In this document: positions 22,471 to 34,506 of the stretch, one piece after another
Numbering within the stretch: position 1 is the first letter of the stretch
How the letters are laid out: each line of letters begins with the position of its first letter
Assembly: GCA_025331445.1 (NCBI GenBank)
Contig: JAIWNE010000019.1
Span: forward strand, 1-64,000
Direction of reading: 5' to 3'
Length of the DNA: 64,000 nt
Source: Blakeslea trispora
Lineage: Eukaryota; Mucoromycota; Mucoromycetes; Mucorales; Choanephoraceae
Translations under genes and position numbers: made by a program
The notes under the pieces: generated by a model
The model's database searches: none
What the model was told of the DNA's origin: nothing
The model's input: the letters and a program-made list of their open reading frames with translations, nothing else

Positions 22471-23690
22471 TTAGCCTAGAAGATCATCCAGCCATGCTTC
22501 GTCATCTCCACTTTCTTTTGGTTTTGGTTGAATCACACTGGGCTTTTTGATTGAGCCGGGTTTGGGTAAAGCTGTCGCAGGTTCTGTTGGTGCCTTGTTG
22601 ATAGGCACTGACTCTTTCTTCTTTTGATCCAATGCCAATAATTCATCTAAATCGTCTTTTTCTGGCTCTTTTGCTGCTAACAATTGTTTTACAGAGGGTG
22701 ATGTGGCAGGTCGATGATTGGATCCATCGTTACGTAGATAAATACCGTCTGCTTCTGATATTACATTAGGCTTAGCCTGTTGTTGTGATTTAAACAGTAC
22801 ATATCCTTTAGCATTCTTAGAAAAGGCGGGTACGATGGGTTTATCCAACACGACAGGAGGTTGATGCATTGCATCTTCTACCTATTTTTTCAAAGAAAAG
22901 TTTATACACACATGTACATACATTCAAAGAGAACCCCTCATTTTACCAGTGCTCGATCTGCTTCTAATCCTAATAGATGGATTGTATCATAAGATGCTAA
23001 AGTACTGTCCAAAAGGCTGAAGTCCAATGCTAGCATATTCTTATTTAGCTATCGAATACAATAAGCTTTGTGCGTGTGTTTGTTGCTTTCTAGAAAAAGA
23101 AACTAACCTGACTAGCAGCAGCAGCATCCTGATCCGACAATTGCTCTTCTTTAAACTTAAAAAAGGTAGATGTGCCTTCCTCTAATGGACCCCTTTTCTT
23201 GTTTAATTGATTTACACAAGTTCTCTTTGTTTCAATTTATCTTCAAGTTCTGTACCTGTATTTTCTAATAAATCCACAAGGTCTGTTGTTTCACGATCAA
23301 TGCCCAATTCAATGTCACGTTCAAGTGCCTCTACAAAGTGTGTTTCCTTTTTTTTTTAGTCTGAGTTTTTGCTGTAGCACTTGCTTTTGGCTTATGAATA
23401 AACTCCAATAATTTACCTTGTTCTGTCTCCTCTCTGTATCGATCTACATTTGATTCAATCTTCCGCTTCGAGAATTTTGCCTGTCGTAACTTTCGTTCTT
23501 CTCTGTCCTCTTCAGACTCTATCCAATCACCATTTCTTCTTTGGATAGCGGCCACACCCTCTCCTCTATCGCGTGCTTTAGCTGCTTTTCTTCGTGCTTC
23601 TGCTACTTCTGCAGCGGAGGAATCGCCTGATTGCTTTTTGCGTGTTTGATATTTTCGAGATTCTTTGGACTTGTGTTGATCAGGTCGCAT
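22471..23690 (-). CDS. Aven-like protein (apoptosis/ATM regulator family), reading frame interrupted
   Basis: The minus-strand exons run from MRPDQHKSKESRKYQTRKKQ (23690) to DDEAWLDDLLG (stop 22471-22473). Three blocks match animal Aven in order: FSKRKIESNVDRYRE, LDELLALDQ and the acidic-Trp C-terminus DEAWLDDLLG. Animal Aven binds Apaf-1 and Bcl-xL and regulates ATM; a fungal role is unknown. The middle exons (about 23340-22940) read NTGTELEDKLKQREL, LNKKRGPLEEGTSTFFKFKE and MLALDFSLLDSTL. To join them, one shift is needed at a 10-A run near 23350 (or a 50-nt intron), and another near 23222. Either there are homopolymer base-call errors or the gene is damaged. It is divergent from the pyrophosphatase gene, 163 bp away. 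Confidence 0.65.
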
Positions 23691-23853
23691 ATAAAGAATG
23701 AATAACAAAGAAAGAAAGAAAAAAAATAAAGAATTCGAGAAAGATAGCAAAAAGAGTTTAAACTCAGCCGTCATTTTTTTTGGTATAAAATCGAATGCAC
23801 CCCCCACCTTCTTTCACTCTCTCTTTCTTTTTTTTTTCTCTTTTATAAATAAG

Positions 23854-25180
23854 ATGAATAGAATCTTTTCTCAACATAGAGTGAAATTCTCTTTTGTGAG
23901 ATGTTCTTCCACATACCGTACAGTCAGTGTTGGAAAACCATTTACAGCAGCCCACCGTGTCTATATCGGTAATAGGAAAAAAAAACAAGAAAAGAAGGTG
24001 TATATATACTGATGGATGATGTGTAGAAAAGGATGGTCAAGTCATTTCTCCTTTCCATGATATCCCACTCTATTCTGACAAGAAAGATAAAAAACTGGTC
24101 AACATGGTAGTTGAAATTCCTCGTTGGACAAGCGCAAAAGTAGAAGTAAAGTAAGAAAGCAGCCCAATAACTGATTCATCTTATCTGATAAGAGAGGATA
24201 TTAGATTTCCACAGATGAACAATACAATCCCTTAAAGCAGGATGTGAAGAAGGGAAAGCCTCGCTTTGTGCGCAACTGTTTTCCCCATAAAGGCTACATT
24301 TGGAACTATGGTTGTTTGCCTCAGGTAAAATTTTAATTTTGGCTTGCTCTCTCTCTTTAACAACCTATTTTTCTCTTAGACATGGGAAGATCCCACTTAT
24401 ATCCATGAAGACACCAATGCAAAAGGTGACAATGACCCAATTGATGTGATTGAAATTGGTCAAGCTATTGGTAAACAAGGTGAAATTAAACAAGTAAAGG
24501 TGTTGGGTGTGATGGCCATGTTGGATGAAGGAGAAACAGATTGGAAGGTGGTAGCCATCGATACAAAGGATCCATTGGCCTCTGAAATGCATGGTATAAG
24601 TGGAAAAAAATCCAAAAAGTGACTGCTTACTAACTCCCCTTTGTTGTAGATGTGGAAGACATTGACAAGCATTTCCCGGGATTGCTGGATGCTACCCGTC
24701 ATTTCTTTAGAGTATACAAAGTACCTGATGGTAAACCTGAAAACGAGTTTGCTTACCATGGTGAATGTAAGAATCAGGTAAAATCCTAAAGGAAAAAGAA
24801 AAGAGTCCAAACTAAAAAGTTCAAAAAGACATTTGCAAACACTATTGTAGCCGAGACACATGAGGCATGGAAACGATTGATAGAAGGAAAAGTGCCAAGA
24901 ACAACAGACACTTATCATTTAGAAGTGTAAGTTTACATTGTATTTTAAGACTCTTGTTACATGTCTAAAAATGGAAGAAATTAGACATAATTTCACAGTG
25001 GAAGGATCTCCTTACAAGTTGGATAAAGAAAGTCAAGTATCCATGAAAGAGGTAAGCTTCATAACGCTTATTCAAAACATGACACTCATAATTTTGTATA
25101 CAAAAAAAAAGGAAAAGTTTGATCATATCAAAGAACAAGATGTGAAAGAATATGATCCCAAGTGGTATTTTGTAGCATAA
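23854..25180 (+). CDS. PPA2: Inorganic pyrophosphatase, mitochondrial form
   Basis: Eight exons can be traced: 23854-23968, 24027-24145, 24205-24324, 24380-24593, 24650-24777, 24820-24926, about 24983-25051, and about 25113-25180. The product is a family I soluble pyrophosphatase that hydrolyses PPi to two phosphates with Mg2+. The signature DNDPIDVIE is present, as are EIPRWTSAK and [12 protein letters not shown]. The first 35 residues ([20 protein letters not shown] onward) are basic, lack acidic residues and are rich in Ser and Arg, as in a mitochondrial presequence. A cytosolic paralogue would be expected elsewhere. The stop codon is 29 bp from that of the convergent CCDC25 gene. Confidence 0.93.
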
Positions 25181-25209
25181 AATGCTTTTTTTTTATTATT
25201 ATTAGCATT

Positions 25210-26103
25210 TTACATAAAATCTTCTTCAGCAGCATTGATATCCTCCACTTCAGTATCTCTCCAATTACTCTTCATCTGATTGCGGTCAAATAGATCGTTC
25301 ATCTCTTGTTCAGCTCGCTTCTTTTCGTCTGCCATCTGCTTGGCTTTTTCCTTTTCAGCAAATTCAGATCGACGTGCTTTTAATCGATCCAGCTTGTCTC
25401 GGTTGACTTTTTCTTGCAAGAGATCAGGAAATCGCTCTACTTTTGTCTTGTTCAGTCGATTGACAACCTCATTAATTCGCTTTTCCACAAAGACGCGCTT
25501 GACCTTTTTGTTGTTGTGGAAAGTGACTTGGCCTGTTTCCATGCCAGGTGTCTTTTTGAGATTATCCCATGGTGTGTATATGACAGTGATACCGTTCTTT
25601 TTATTGCCTTCAATACTGTTGGCTTTGACGAGTTGAGCACAATCATCTACTACTTCAGCTGGAATGTCTAACCATGTTTGGCCGGGCTGTAAGCGAACAT
25701 AGACATGGGCACTGGACATTTTATCCACGTGAAACTAGTGTTTACTTTTTTTTTTAAAAAAAATTCAGGCCTAGCTTAATATGCGCAAAAAGGGAATTCT
25801 AATTTACCCTAAAAACGAGAAAATAAGCAAACAGATATAAACACAGTCTCTATGAATGAACATTACCAAACATCTTCAGGAAAACCATATCGAATCAAGT
25901 CATCATCTATTGAACAGCATAAATTTAATATTGAGAAAAGGAAAAGAGACTCAAAATTGAGCTTACTTTCAAACTTGTCTTTGCCCATATAGATAGTGAC
26001 TGGAGGATCAACAACTATAGAAGAGGAAGTATGAGTTGGTCTTTCCCCTCTCTCTCTCTTACACACACTGTCTCTTACGGTTACTAGTATAGTACAAGAC
26101 CAT
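25210..26103 (-). CDS. CCDC25 / Jlp2 homologue (NFACT-R domain protein)
   Basis: The main exon (to 25210) matches CCDC25 along its length: [51 protein letters not shown] and [14 protein letters not shown], ending in an acidic EEDFM. Small upstream exons supply MVLYYTSN (26103), [14 protein letters not shown] and [13 protein letters not shown]. Together they rebuild the family N-terminus MGKDK...EDVWFHVDK. The last junction (FHVDK) fits only approximately and may hide a one-base error. The C-terminal third is a charged coiled coil. The domain is the RNA-binding portion of NEMF/Rqc2 proteins; human CCDC25 has been reported as a DNA sensor at the cell surface. The fungal role is uncertain. The gene is divergent from NOL12 (197 bp). 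Confidence 0.92.
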
Positions 26104-26253
26104 TTTTTTTTATTCTTATAGAAGAGAGAGTCGCGTAAGAATTAAAAAAAAAGGGTTTAAACAGAAAATAAACAAAAAAAAACGAAAATTAGGCTTAATT
26201 GTGACCATTTTTCATTTCATGCTGACTTTGTGTTTCGATTCGCACAATTTTTC

Positions 26254-26293
<40 letters not shown>

Positions 26294-26300
26294 GGTAACA

Positions 26301-26813
26301 ATGAAAGCCAAGAACACAAAAGGCAAAGGAAAATTCAAGAACAGCGATGTTCTCTCAGCTGGTAGTAAAATATATGCAAAGAAGAGAAAGGCCAAACAGG
26401 AGACAGTTGAATATGTAGAATTCGATCCTGCCAAAAGAAGGTAAGAAATAGGCAAAATGATGATCAATACAATGAAACTCAGCATGGCTAGTGAGTTTTT
26501 GACAGGGTTTCATAAGCGTAAGATGGAGAGAAAGAAGAAGACGATAGAAAAGTATGCACAATTAGAGAGAGAAGAAAAGCTGCGTAACAGAAAAGAAGCA
26601 AGAGAACAAAGACAACGTTTGGCAGACAAGAATGTACAGGAAATGGCTGCCATGTTACGAGGCAATGTTGAAGAGCCTGATACATTCCAATCAGACGAAG
26701 AAGAAGAAGAAGGGGAGGAAGAAGAAAAGAAGCCTGTAGTACAAGAATTTAAAAACAAGTCTACCCTGACTACAGTCACAGTCATTGAAGATTTGGACCT
26801 TGATAATCCATAG
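26301..26813 (+). CDS. RRP17: Nucleolar protein 12 family (NOL12/Rrp17)
   Basis: Two exons, 26301-26440 and 26492-26813, give 153 residues. The family signature spans the splice junction: VEFDPAKR, then SEFLTGFHKRKMERKKK. It continues as a long basic helix, with an acidic Glu run (DEEEEEGEEEEKK) near the C-terminus. Yeast Rrp17 is a 5'-3' exonuclease that trims pre-rRNA on pre-60S particles in the nucleolus. The size is close to that of other members. It lies in the same cluster as uL16 and other housekeeping genes but shares no evident operon-like control. Confidence 0.92.
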
Positions 26814-27011
26814 ATACCATTTATATTAGCATTAAAAAAAAAAAAAGATAGAACAAGAAGCGCTTTGTGAGTGTGTCTGTTTTTTTATGTATGTATTTTT
26901 GATTTGAGTATGGTTTTCTTCCTAAGCCTCTACTTGATAGAGAATGAATTTTTTCCTTAAACCTCCTCCGCATAAATTTTGAAGCTTTTTCTTTCATTCT
27001 TTCAACTATAG

Positions 27012-28022
27012 ATGGCCACTTTAACACAAGCTGAAGCAGAAGAAAAACTTGAAGAACTTCAACAACAAGTAACACTGAACCTACAAGAAATTGACAAGAA
27101 TTTTGCAGAATGTACACGCATCATTAATGAGTTGACTATACCCGATGTAGAACGTTATGCTGAACAGACCAACATGATTTGGGAATTAAGTAAGGTAAGG
27201 AAGAAAAAAAAAAGTTCATTTCTTTTACGATTCTTATGATCAATATAGGATTGGTCTTGGTTCTTTGATAGTATGAACTTGAGAACACGCATGCCAGCCT
27301 ACGAAAACGACTCACTCTTTCCTCTCTTTTCACCAAGCTCATCACACCGAGAACATACGATGAGTAACATCTCGGCTTACGTCAAGGGACTTCGGAAACA
27401 GATGCAAGAGGAATCAACACAAGACACGACCACAAGCGAATATTCAAAACCAAGTCAGCTACACGATATGGCAGAATTGATAGGCTCAAAACGAAAACAT
27501 TCAGAATCCACTCGATCACCACCACGTATGATGCCCTATATCACAGAGCCTAGCAGTCTAGCCAACACACCACGGAATGAAGCAGCACGCATCTTGACCG
27601 AGAATAGTCTTCAGGCAGTGGATATGGGTGAAACTGTATCTCCTGATGAATTCTTTGATGATTTAGTGCCTTCTGCTTTTGAACTACAGGAAGTGACACC
27701 TGGTCAAGATGATGAAAATCGTCTGACGGGTGGACAAAAAGATTGGGGTCATACCGATCTGATGGAAGTAGAGAGTGAAGAGCAGCGAAAGAATTTTGAT
27801 CGATTTTATCAAAAGAGGCAAACGAGTTCATTTCAGGCACCCGATCACAGTTCATGGCAATGGCCATCGCGTGTTTCTCATTCACCCAGCAATCGATATC
27901 ACCGTACAGAGCAACTTATCCAGCAGGAAACAGAGCCTAGGTTGGTGGGGACACCTACCATTGAGCGTGTATTAGACAGAAAACAATTGAATCTTAAGTC
28001 AGCAAAGGATGATTTGACATAA
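27012..28022 (+). CDS. ASK1: DASH complex subunit Ask1
   Basis: Two exons (27012-27194 and 27249-28022) encode 318 residues. The N-terminal 80 residues carry the Ask1 pattern: EKLEELQQQVTLNLQEIDKN, then INELTIPDVERYAEQTNMIW, then WSWFFDSM across the intron. DASH/Dam1 is a fungal-specific ring coupling kinetochores to microtubule ends; Ask1 is a Cdk1 and Aurora target. The remaining residues are a long, Ser/Thr/Pro-rich, disordered tail with possible phosphosites (RSPPRM, TVSPDE) and a conserved-looking end (GTPTIERVLDRKQL). Membership rests on the N-terminal block, so there is a small chance of a related coiled-coil protein. Confidence 0.85.
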
Positions 28023-28810
28023 TAAACCTCTTTTTTTTTTCTTTAGAAAAAAAAGGAAGCGAGGGATGTGTTACTTGAGAATAGGTGTGGATGGATCGAA
28101 TTCAATAGGTGTGTAAGTAATCATCGATCTTTGTCGTTTCAAATGCCGCTTGAAATAGGGTTGAATGCATATTTGGCAGTTTCCCTTCTTTGTAAACAAG
28201 ACAGAAAGACGATTGAAAGAGAATGGACAGGCTAGTCGATACAATCTAGTTTCTTTCGTTGTAATGCCTTTCTCTTTCTTTCTTTCTCGTCATTTTCTTC
28301 TTATGGTTTCTTGGTCTAAAATAAAAAAAAAATGAATTTAAGCCCTTTTGTTGATGGCTTAAAACGTTTTAAGGCCTTGGCTTCAATTTGATTGGTGTAC
28401 CGAGTTATTGTTTGTATCCCTCAGCTATAGTTAGTAAGCAGAACGATAGACTTTACAAAATCATTAAAGCTTAAATTGAATCGTAACACAAACCTATCTG
28501 TTTCTGACACTGACAAATATCAATCGCATGTTATGAGTAAATTATCCTCTTTTTTTTTTTTACATTCAAATAAGCTATACACACATAAGAGAGACAGATA
28601 GCGTACAACCTAAAAGGAGGAAGAGCATTTTGCAAGAAAAAAGGGAAAGAAAAAAAAGAGAGAGAGGTACTATATGGAGAAAGAAAACAATTTGGATAAT
28701 GCTCCGCCATCTGTTTCTCTCTTTCTCTAAATATGTATTATCGTGATTACAGAGTTTTGGTTAAATCGATTTAGTGTATTTTACATCTCTTTTCTTTTTT
28801 CTCTTTCTTT
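28023..28810. other. Intergenic, no gene seen
   Basis: About 790 bp of AT-rich DNA with homopolymers and CT-rich tracts (for example just before 28810), between the Ask1 stop and the F-box start. It probably holds the Ask1 3' UTR and the F-box promoter. No RNA gene or repeat was recognised. Confidence 0.6.
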
Positions 28811-29614
28811 ATGCTTCATCTTCAAGAATTACCAATTGATATTTTAATTGCTATCTCTAATCATCTTGATCCTCTTTCAAAACTTCAACTTTCATTGACT
28901 TGTCAACTCTTTGCTTCACTTGTGCTCAAGACCATATGGCGCTTTCCTACATGTCATTCATCCACCCAGCTAGCATCGATGATTCAGACGCTACATATGG
29001 ATTCTCTTTATGACTATTCCCAATGGATAGAAAAAGTAGAGGTACAACAGTTATCTTCAGCCGCTACCCGTCTTTTCATGATTCATCCTAGTGTGATGCC
29101 TAAAGCAGTTCACTTCAACAGTACAGATACAGGCAACTTGGACCAAGGACTGTTGGGTGCTTTATTGCATACAGATGTCCGACAGATAGAGTTTACCCAT
29201 TGTTCATATGCCTTCCTGACTTGTTTTGTGGATCATCTCTCTCAACAGAGGTATGATGCCTTAACTCATTTATCATTTTCCCATTGTATGCTTTCTGATA
29301 TGCATATACAACGTATTGTACAACAAACAGCTAATTTACGTCACCTTAGCTGTCAGCAATCAGCCTATATATCAGACAAATCTATCATGAGCATTGTTCA
29401 AGCATGTCCTCTGATAGAGACACTCATTATCACATTGCCATCCTATCTTTCACAAGCAAACACAATCACACTTGCTTCATTAGAAGTCCTTTGTCAGTGC
29501 CAATCCCTTTCTACTTTTATCTGTCAAGGACAAGTAAGGATAGCCTCTGCAGATGTAGTCAAATGGCTTTTGGATCGATGTCTGTCATTAAAGCATTGTG
29601 TTTTAGCCATGTAG
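28811..29614 (+). CDS. F-box / leucine-rich repeat protein
   Basis: This single-exon gene encodes 267 residues. An F-box is at residues 4-45 (LQELPIDILIAISNHLDPLS...SLTCQLF...IWRF), the segment that binds Skp1 in SCF ubiquitin ligases. The rest has irregular leucine-rich repeats of the AMN1/FBXL type, seen as LTHLSFSHCMLSDMHIQRIV, LRHLSCQQSAYISDKSIMSI and LIETLIITLPS. The substrate is unknown. The start at 28811 directly follows a CT-rich leader. The protein is short for an FBXL family member, so only a few repeats are present. Confidence 0.85.
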   Translation: MLHLQELPIDILIAISNHLDPLSKLQLSLTCQLFASLVLKTIWRFPTCHSSTQLASMIQTLHMDSLYDYSQWIEKVEVQQLSSAATRLFMIHPSVMPKAVHFNSTDTGNLDQGLLGALLHTDVRQIEFTHCSYAFLTCFVDHLSQQRYDALTHLSFSHCMLSDMHIQRIVQQTANLRHLSCQQSAYISDKSIMSIVQACPLIETLIITLPSYLSQANTITLASLEVLCQCQSLSTFICQGQVRIASADVVKWLLDRCLSLKHCVLAM

Positions 29615-30651
29615 AAGGCAAGAATGAATCAGGAGGGAGGACAAACAGAAATTCCAAATGTCAGCTATTCAAACCCTTTTGTAAGCTCCATACACTTGTT
29701 GTCTTGCTTACACAATAAAAGAATTTTCTTTTCTTTAAAGCAAAGGGAAGAGTCCATCATCATGAATCAATCTGGGCTATTTAAATGACAATCTAGTTTG
29801 ATCTAATGGTTAAAGTATTTACAAAAAAAAAAAAAACCTTAGCAACAACCCATGCTATTATGTGCCCTTTTCTTTTTTTTTTTAAAGAAAAACGACTTTG
29901 TCATCAGAGAGCATAAAGAAAGATAGTTGATTGAGTGTTGACTAAAAAAAAAAAAGGCAAATCTTTTTCATATGAGCTAATTCCATTATCTCTAAATATA
30001 ATTTTCATTCTCAATTTTGATGATAATCAGATAAGCGTTTCAATCAGTTACTTTCTGACACTGCTTTTTTTTTTAGAATAGGGGGAATTTTAGACTCTCT
30101 GAAGAGTAAATCATGTCGTTTTAAGCAAAGAAACTATCATCAGTATCATTCATTCAAATATTTCGATATAGGCCATTTTACTTGATATCAACTTGGCTGA
30201 GATGATCTTGAATTGATAAGAGAGCGTAAAGATTAACTATCAGTTTTCGATAATCACAAATAAAAAAAAAAGAAAAAGAAAAGTAAGGGCATATATCTCT
30301 CTTGAACAAAATGAAGCCATTTCTTTCTTGTGATTGTTTTCCCTCGAAATAATAATAATAATAATAATAAAATAGCAATAAGCTGTAAAAAAAAAAGGTC
30401 AATAGACAAGCCAAAACCCTTTCTCCGCCAAAATAAGAATGTTGTCGATAGGAACGTTTCACAGAGATGATAAAAGAGACATTTTCCTTTCTGTTCTTTT
30501 TTTCTGTTCTCCCTGGCTTGTGCTTCTTGGTATCTTTAAGAGCGATCAACATCTGAAATAAGGGTAGGAGATTATTTTACGCAAAATTCCGAATTTTGTT
30601 TGATCAGATATATTGATAAAAAAAAAAAAAAATTTATATATATATATTTCT
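29615..30651. other. Intergenic between convergent genes, no gene seen
   Basis: About 1 kb with several A and T runs and an ATT/AAT trinucleotide tract (about 30346-30370). The longest open frame (minus, about 30178-30552) has a Lys-, Phe- and Tyr-rich composition caused by homopolymers and no domain. It separates the F-box gene from the 3' end of Atg7. Confidence 0.6.
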
Positions 30652-33326
30652 CTAGAAATCATCATCCACTTCTTCTGCCCAATCATCAAGCAATAAAGCC
30701 TCACTTTCTCTCTTTAGTTCAGCAAGTCCGGTTATTTTCTCAAGATAGTCTGGTTCTTTCAAGACTTGTTTCAAAAAACCTATTGGATCCAATTCATATG
30801 CTTTCAAAATCTATATTACAAAAAATGAGTCTGTTTGAAAAAAAAAGGCTTTTTTTTTCTCACCTTTTGTGAGCATGCAGTACATTTATCATATGCTTGT
30901 CCTACAATCAACATATTGTTAAATTGCCCAAGAAAGCCTCGTATCTGATGAGGAAGCAAACCCAGAAGATCTTGTTGATTACTATCAGCTTTTGCATTTA
31001 TTCTTATCAAAGGAGTCAATAGAAAAAAAAAAGAAGAAATTGAGTCCTCTTGTATGTCATTTATCCGCCCTTCTTCCGTTTCCCCCCCACGTATGGCTCA
31101 TCTTTTCCTTTTTCCTCCCCCGCATCCTCTCCCTTTTTCTCTTTCTCTCTCTTTCTCCCCCACTTTTTTGTCATTTAGACTCAGACACCAGTCCATCTAA
31201 TTTTTTTTTTTCCACGCTGTTACTCTTGAGTTTCAAAATGACTTTTTTTTTTTTTACCCTTCCGGATGTTGAATGATAGATACCATCAGTTCAACTGATA
31301 ATGCACCCGCAATAGCAGCTAATCCAGGCCTTGTGACAGTACATTGTTGATCTAACGTACGATCTGTAAGTGACTATAGAAAGAAAGAGATTCAGTTTTT
31401 CTTTTGTTTTCTAGCTAAATCCCCTTGTTTCTCTCTCTCTCTCTCTCTTTACATCAGTGGGAGCTACAATATCATTACAGAAATAACATCCTAAATTAGA
31501 AGAGGTTGATCCATGTCTCATCACCAAGAATGTATCGAATCCAAGCGCACTATTGATGACTAGTTTGTTGAAATAAGCACCCAACATGGTGGGAAACCAA
31601 CGACTTTCCCGACTATCTGTTAAAAGATAGACAACATCATGCTGCTTTATCAGCTCAGTCAGTTGGTTCATGTCTTGCTCTAATGCTTGGTCTGAACTAA
31701 AAGAATGACCAGGCATAGGTATACTAAGATCATGACCTTGCGATACCTTATTTTGATTGTTTGAGTCATCCTATTTAAGAGAGGTAATGATTACTCTTTT
31801 TCTTACCACAGTAGGTTGAATACGTTTCAACTGCTTAGCAGCTGTTTCTGCTTTGGGTGATCCACCTTGTAAGGCATCTTCAAATTGATAGAGAGGTTGG
31901 CGAACAGGGTTTGAAAATGATACTTTTCCATTATCTACAAAAGTAATATGTCGTACACCCCATCCCTAAAATCAAACATCATCAATTATACCCGCTTTTT
32001 TTGTTTTAATAACTTACTAATAAACATCGAGCTACATAACAACCCAATGTGCCTGCACCTAACAATAGGCATTTTGTTTGTTTGATTTTCTCTAGATCAA
32101 GGTCAGGTAACAGTCTCCATCGCATTAACTTCAAGTTTAAATCTACAGATGTATCTGCCAACCTTTATTTTTTTTATTTTTTTTATGATTAGCTCTGAAC
32201 AATTTTCCTTACATGTCAATCATCTTACCGAACAGGGTCCATCAATGGTCCCAAATCTACCATACGTGGTCCTAAAGCACCTTGAACGTTTTTTTCCCAT
32301 CCTACAGCCTTTGCTGGTTTGAGATAGCCACTTTGTTCGGGCAACTCGACATGAAGCAGATATGATGTTTGCTTGGGTCGATAACACAATACTCTTGCTT
32401 GATTCCATCCCCATACTTTATTAACGAAATAAAGCAAGTTTCTTAATGGCCAACCAAATGCATCCTGAGAGGTAGATGGATCCAAGCATCCTATCGTACA
32501 CTGATATTTTGCCCCCCTTTTTGTGTTGATAAAATGACAATCTTTTTTATATATATGCTTACCTCTTTATCAGAATGATATGTCTCAAATTCATTTAAAG
32601 GAGCGGTCTGCCATTGGCCAGCTTCATCTTTTTTGACAAAGAAATAAAGAAGGTGGCTATCTTCCAGACTAAGCTATTGAGCATATAAGCTCTCTTAGTT
32701 CTCATATAAAAAACAATCAACATGGACACATACAGACACAGCTTCTTGATGCTTTATCAACCAAGGTGAAGATGGTATGAATGCTGGAAAAGCAAACCAA
32801 TAGTAAAATTTGTATTTCTTTAGATCTGCAAAGGTCAACAAGAGAAACGAATTCAACACATTGGGATCATCGAGAACTCTTTTGTCTTTCACTGCTTGTT
32901 CAATCTAAAGCTGAAACAATGAGAAAGTTGTGTTCTATCACAAGGTTCAATCCACATTACGTTCTCAGTGACCTGCTGAAACAGTTGGTTTTTGTTCACA
33001 GAACGAAATTCTTCAATCGTGTTGGTATTCACCAAAGTTCCTTTAATATGACTAAACATACAGTTATAAGAAAACCCATTTGACAAACAACATGCTTACT
33101 TTGGGCTATCTTGTATCTCAAGTCCATCAGGTGGAAGAATAAAAGGACCGGGAATATTGACAAGAGTGCCTTCAGAAGATGCTATCTGACCTGAGGTATA
33201 ATACCCATGAATAGTCTGTGGTTCACTTGAAAGCTTAAGGATATCGAGTTTTTTAGAAACAAGTGATTGCCAAAAGGCAACATCTACAGAAGATTGAAAT
33301 GGCGTAAATTTAAGTAACGGTTGCAT
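30652..33326 (-). CDS. ATG7: Autophagy E1-like enzyme Atg7
   Basis: This multi-exon gene starts at [20 protein letters not shown] (33326) and ends at [11 protein letters not shown] (30652). Atg7 activates Atg8 and Atg12 by adenylation and passes them to Atg3 and Atg10 in the cytosol. The N-terminal domain begins with the family block FTPFQSS...FWQSL. The adenylation domain has [15 protein letters not shown] (nucleotide loop), then the crossover region [13 protein letters not shown]. The active-site Cys is in [15 protein letters not shown] (near 31340). Zn-binding pairs are in CYFCND and CTACSQ. The acidic tail is typical. Introns are short and A/T-rich. The gene is complete; individual junctions near 31.4-32.6 kb are approximate. 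Confidence 0.95.
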
Positions 33327-34506
33327 TTAATAATAATAATAATAAAAAAGAAAGAAAAGTAACAACATCTATTCTAATGGGGGGTGGGAAAAAAAAAAGA
33401 TAGTTTATTTTTTTGTGACTTTGACGAATAAACAGTTGTTTGTTTATGCACGTGAGTTATGATGAGAAAGAAGATCGCTGTTCATCTCCTTATCTATAGT
33501 TTAGGTAAGCATAGACAAAGAAGGAAAAAAAAAAATGATTTTCATATGTCAAGGTCAATTTTATTTTATTTTTTTCAGTCAAAATAAAAACCCATCAAAG
33601 TTTAAAGGAGAAAAATAAAATAAAAGAAAGAAGGGGGGGGGAAAGGAAGATTGCGTGATGAATATTCGGAATGATCATATGCAATGAACTCCTGCGGAAT
33701 TATGCTAATGTTATTCAAATACCCCACAATCTTGTATTTATCATCAAAAAAATAAGGTGAGAAAAATTAAGAGAGTGAAGCCAGAAAATACAAAAAGAGA
33801 GCAACAAAGGAAAATTAGCCCGGGAATGATCTTGGGGGGGGGAAAATCTTTTTACTGTTAGGAAAAGTTAGGAGGGAGGGGGAAACAACTTATACACAAG
33901 GTTGATATGGGCAGAGATAAGAAAGATGTTAATTTCGACATAGGGCTCATAAGGTGTTAGTCATTTTGCTTATTATTTCATTATGATTTTCCCCTCTTTT
34001 TTAAGACTATATACTTAGCGTGTATGTTTCATGGTCTAAGCATGTCTAGATTGCCCTAATTATTATTTTTTTAAATAATGAACTAGAGGGAATGAACATT
34101 TGCCCTTTTCTCTGTTTTTTCTTTTCATTTATTCTTACATATTTTTTCTTTATGTTTTGATAAATCGTGTGAAATAAACCACAGCTGAAATAGGGATTTC
34201 CTAATTGGGTTATCGTTCTCATCTTCTTTTTCGGATCCTCTAAAAAAAAAAAAAATTTGCTATTGTAAGCATGTACCTCGACCACCCCCCAGATTAAAAA
34301 AAAAAAAAAATTTCCTTTGCACTCTCTCCACTTCTCACTTCTTGTCTGTCTTATCTCAGCCATCATCAATAATCCCCACTTACTTGATTTGGAACATGTA
34401 AAATGATAATAAATCATATAAAAAAGCACATCATTTTCTCTTTCTTTCTTTTCTTCTTCTTTATCTATTTCTCTCTCTCTCTCTTTTTTTTTTTACTTAA
34501 TTTATC
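33327..34506. promoter_or_regulatory. Long divergent intergenic region between ATG7 and the Mig1-like gene
   Basis: About 1.2 kb with no gene. It contains G runs (8 Gs near 33634, 8 or more near 33833), poly-A/T tracts and a long pyrimidine tract (34436-34495) directly before the zinc-finger start codon. A long CT-rich leader suits a regulated transcription-factor gene in fungi. I see no specific operator. Confidence 0.5.

Noticed and set aside
30178..30552. Minus-strand ORF of 124 codons
   Set aside because: Its Phe, Tyr and Lys runs come from homopolymers and an AAT tract; no coding signature.
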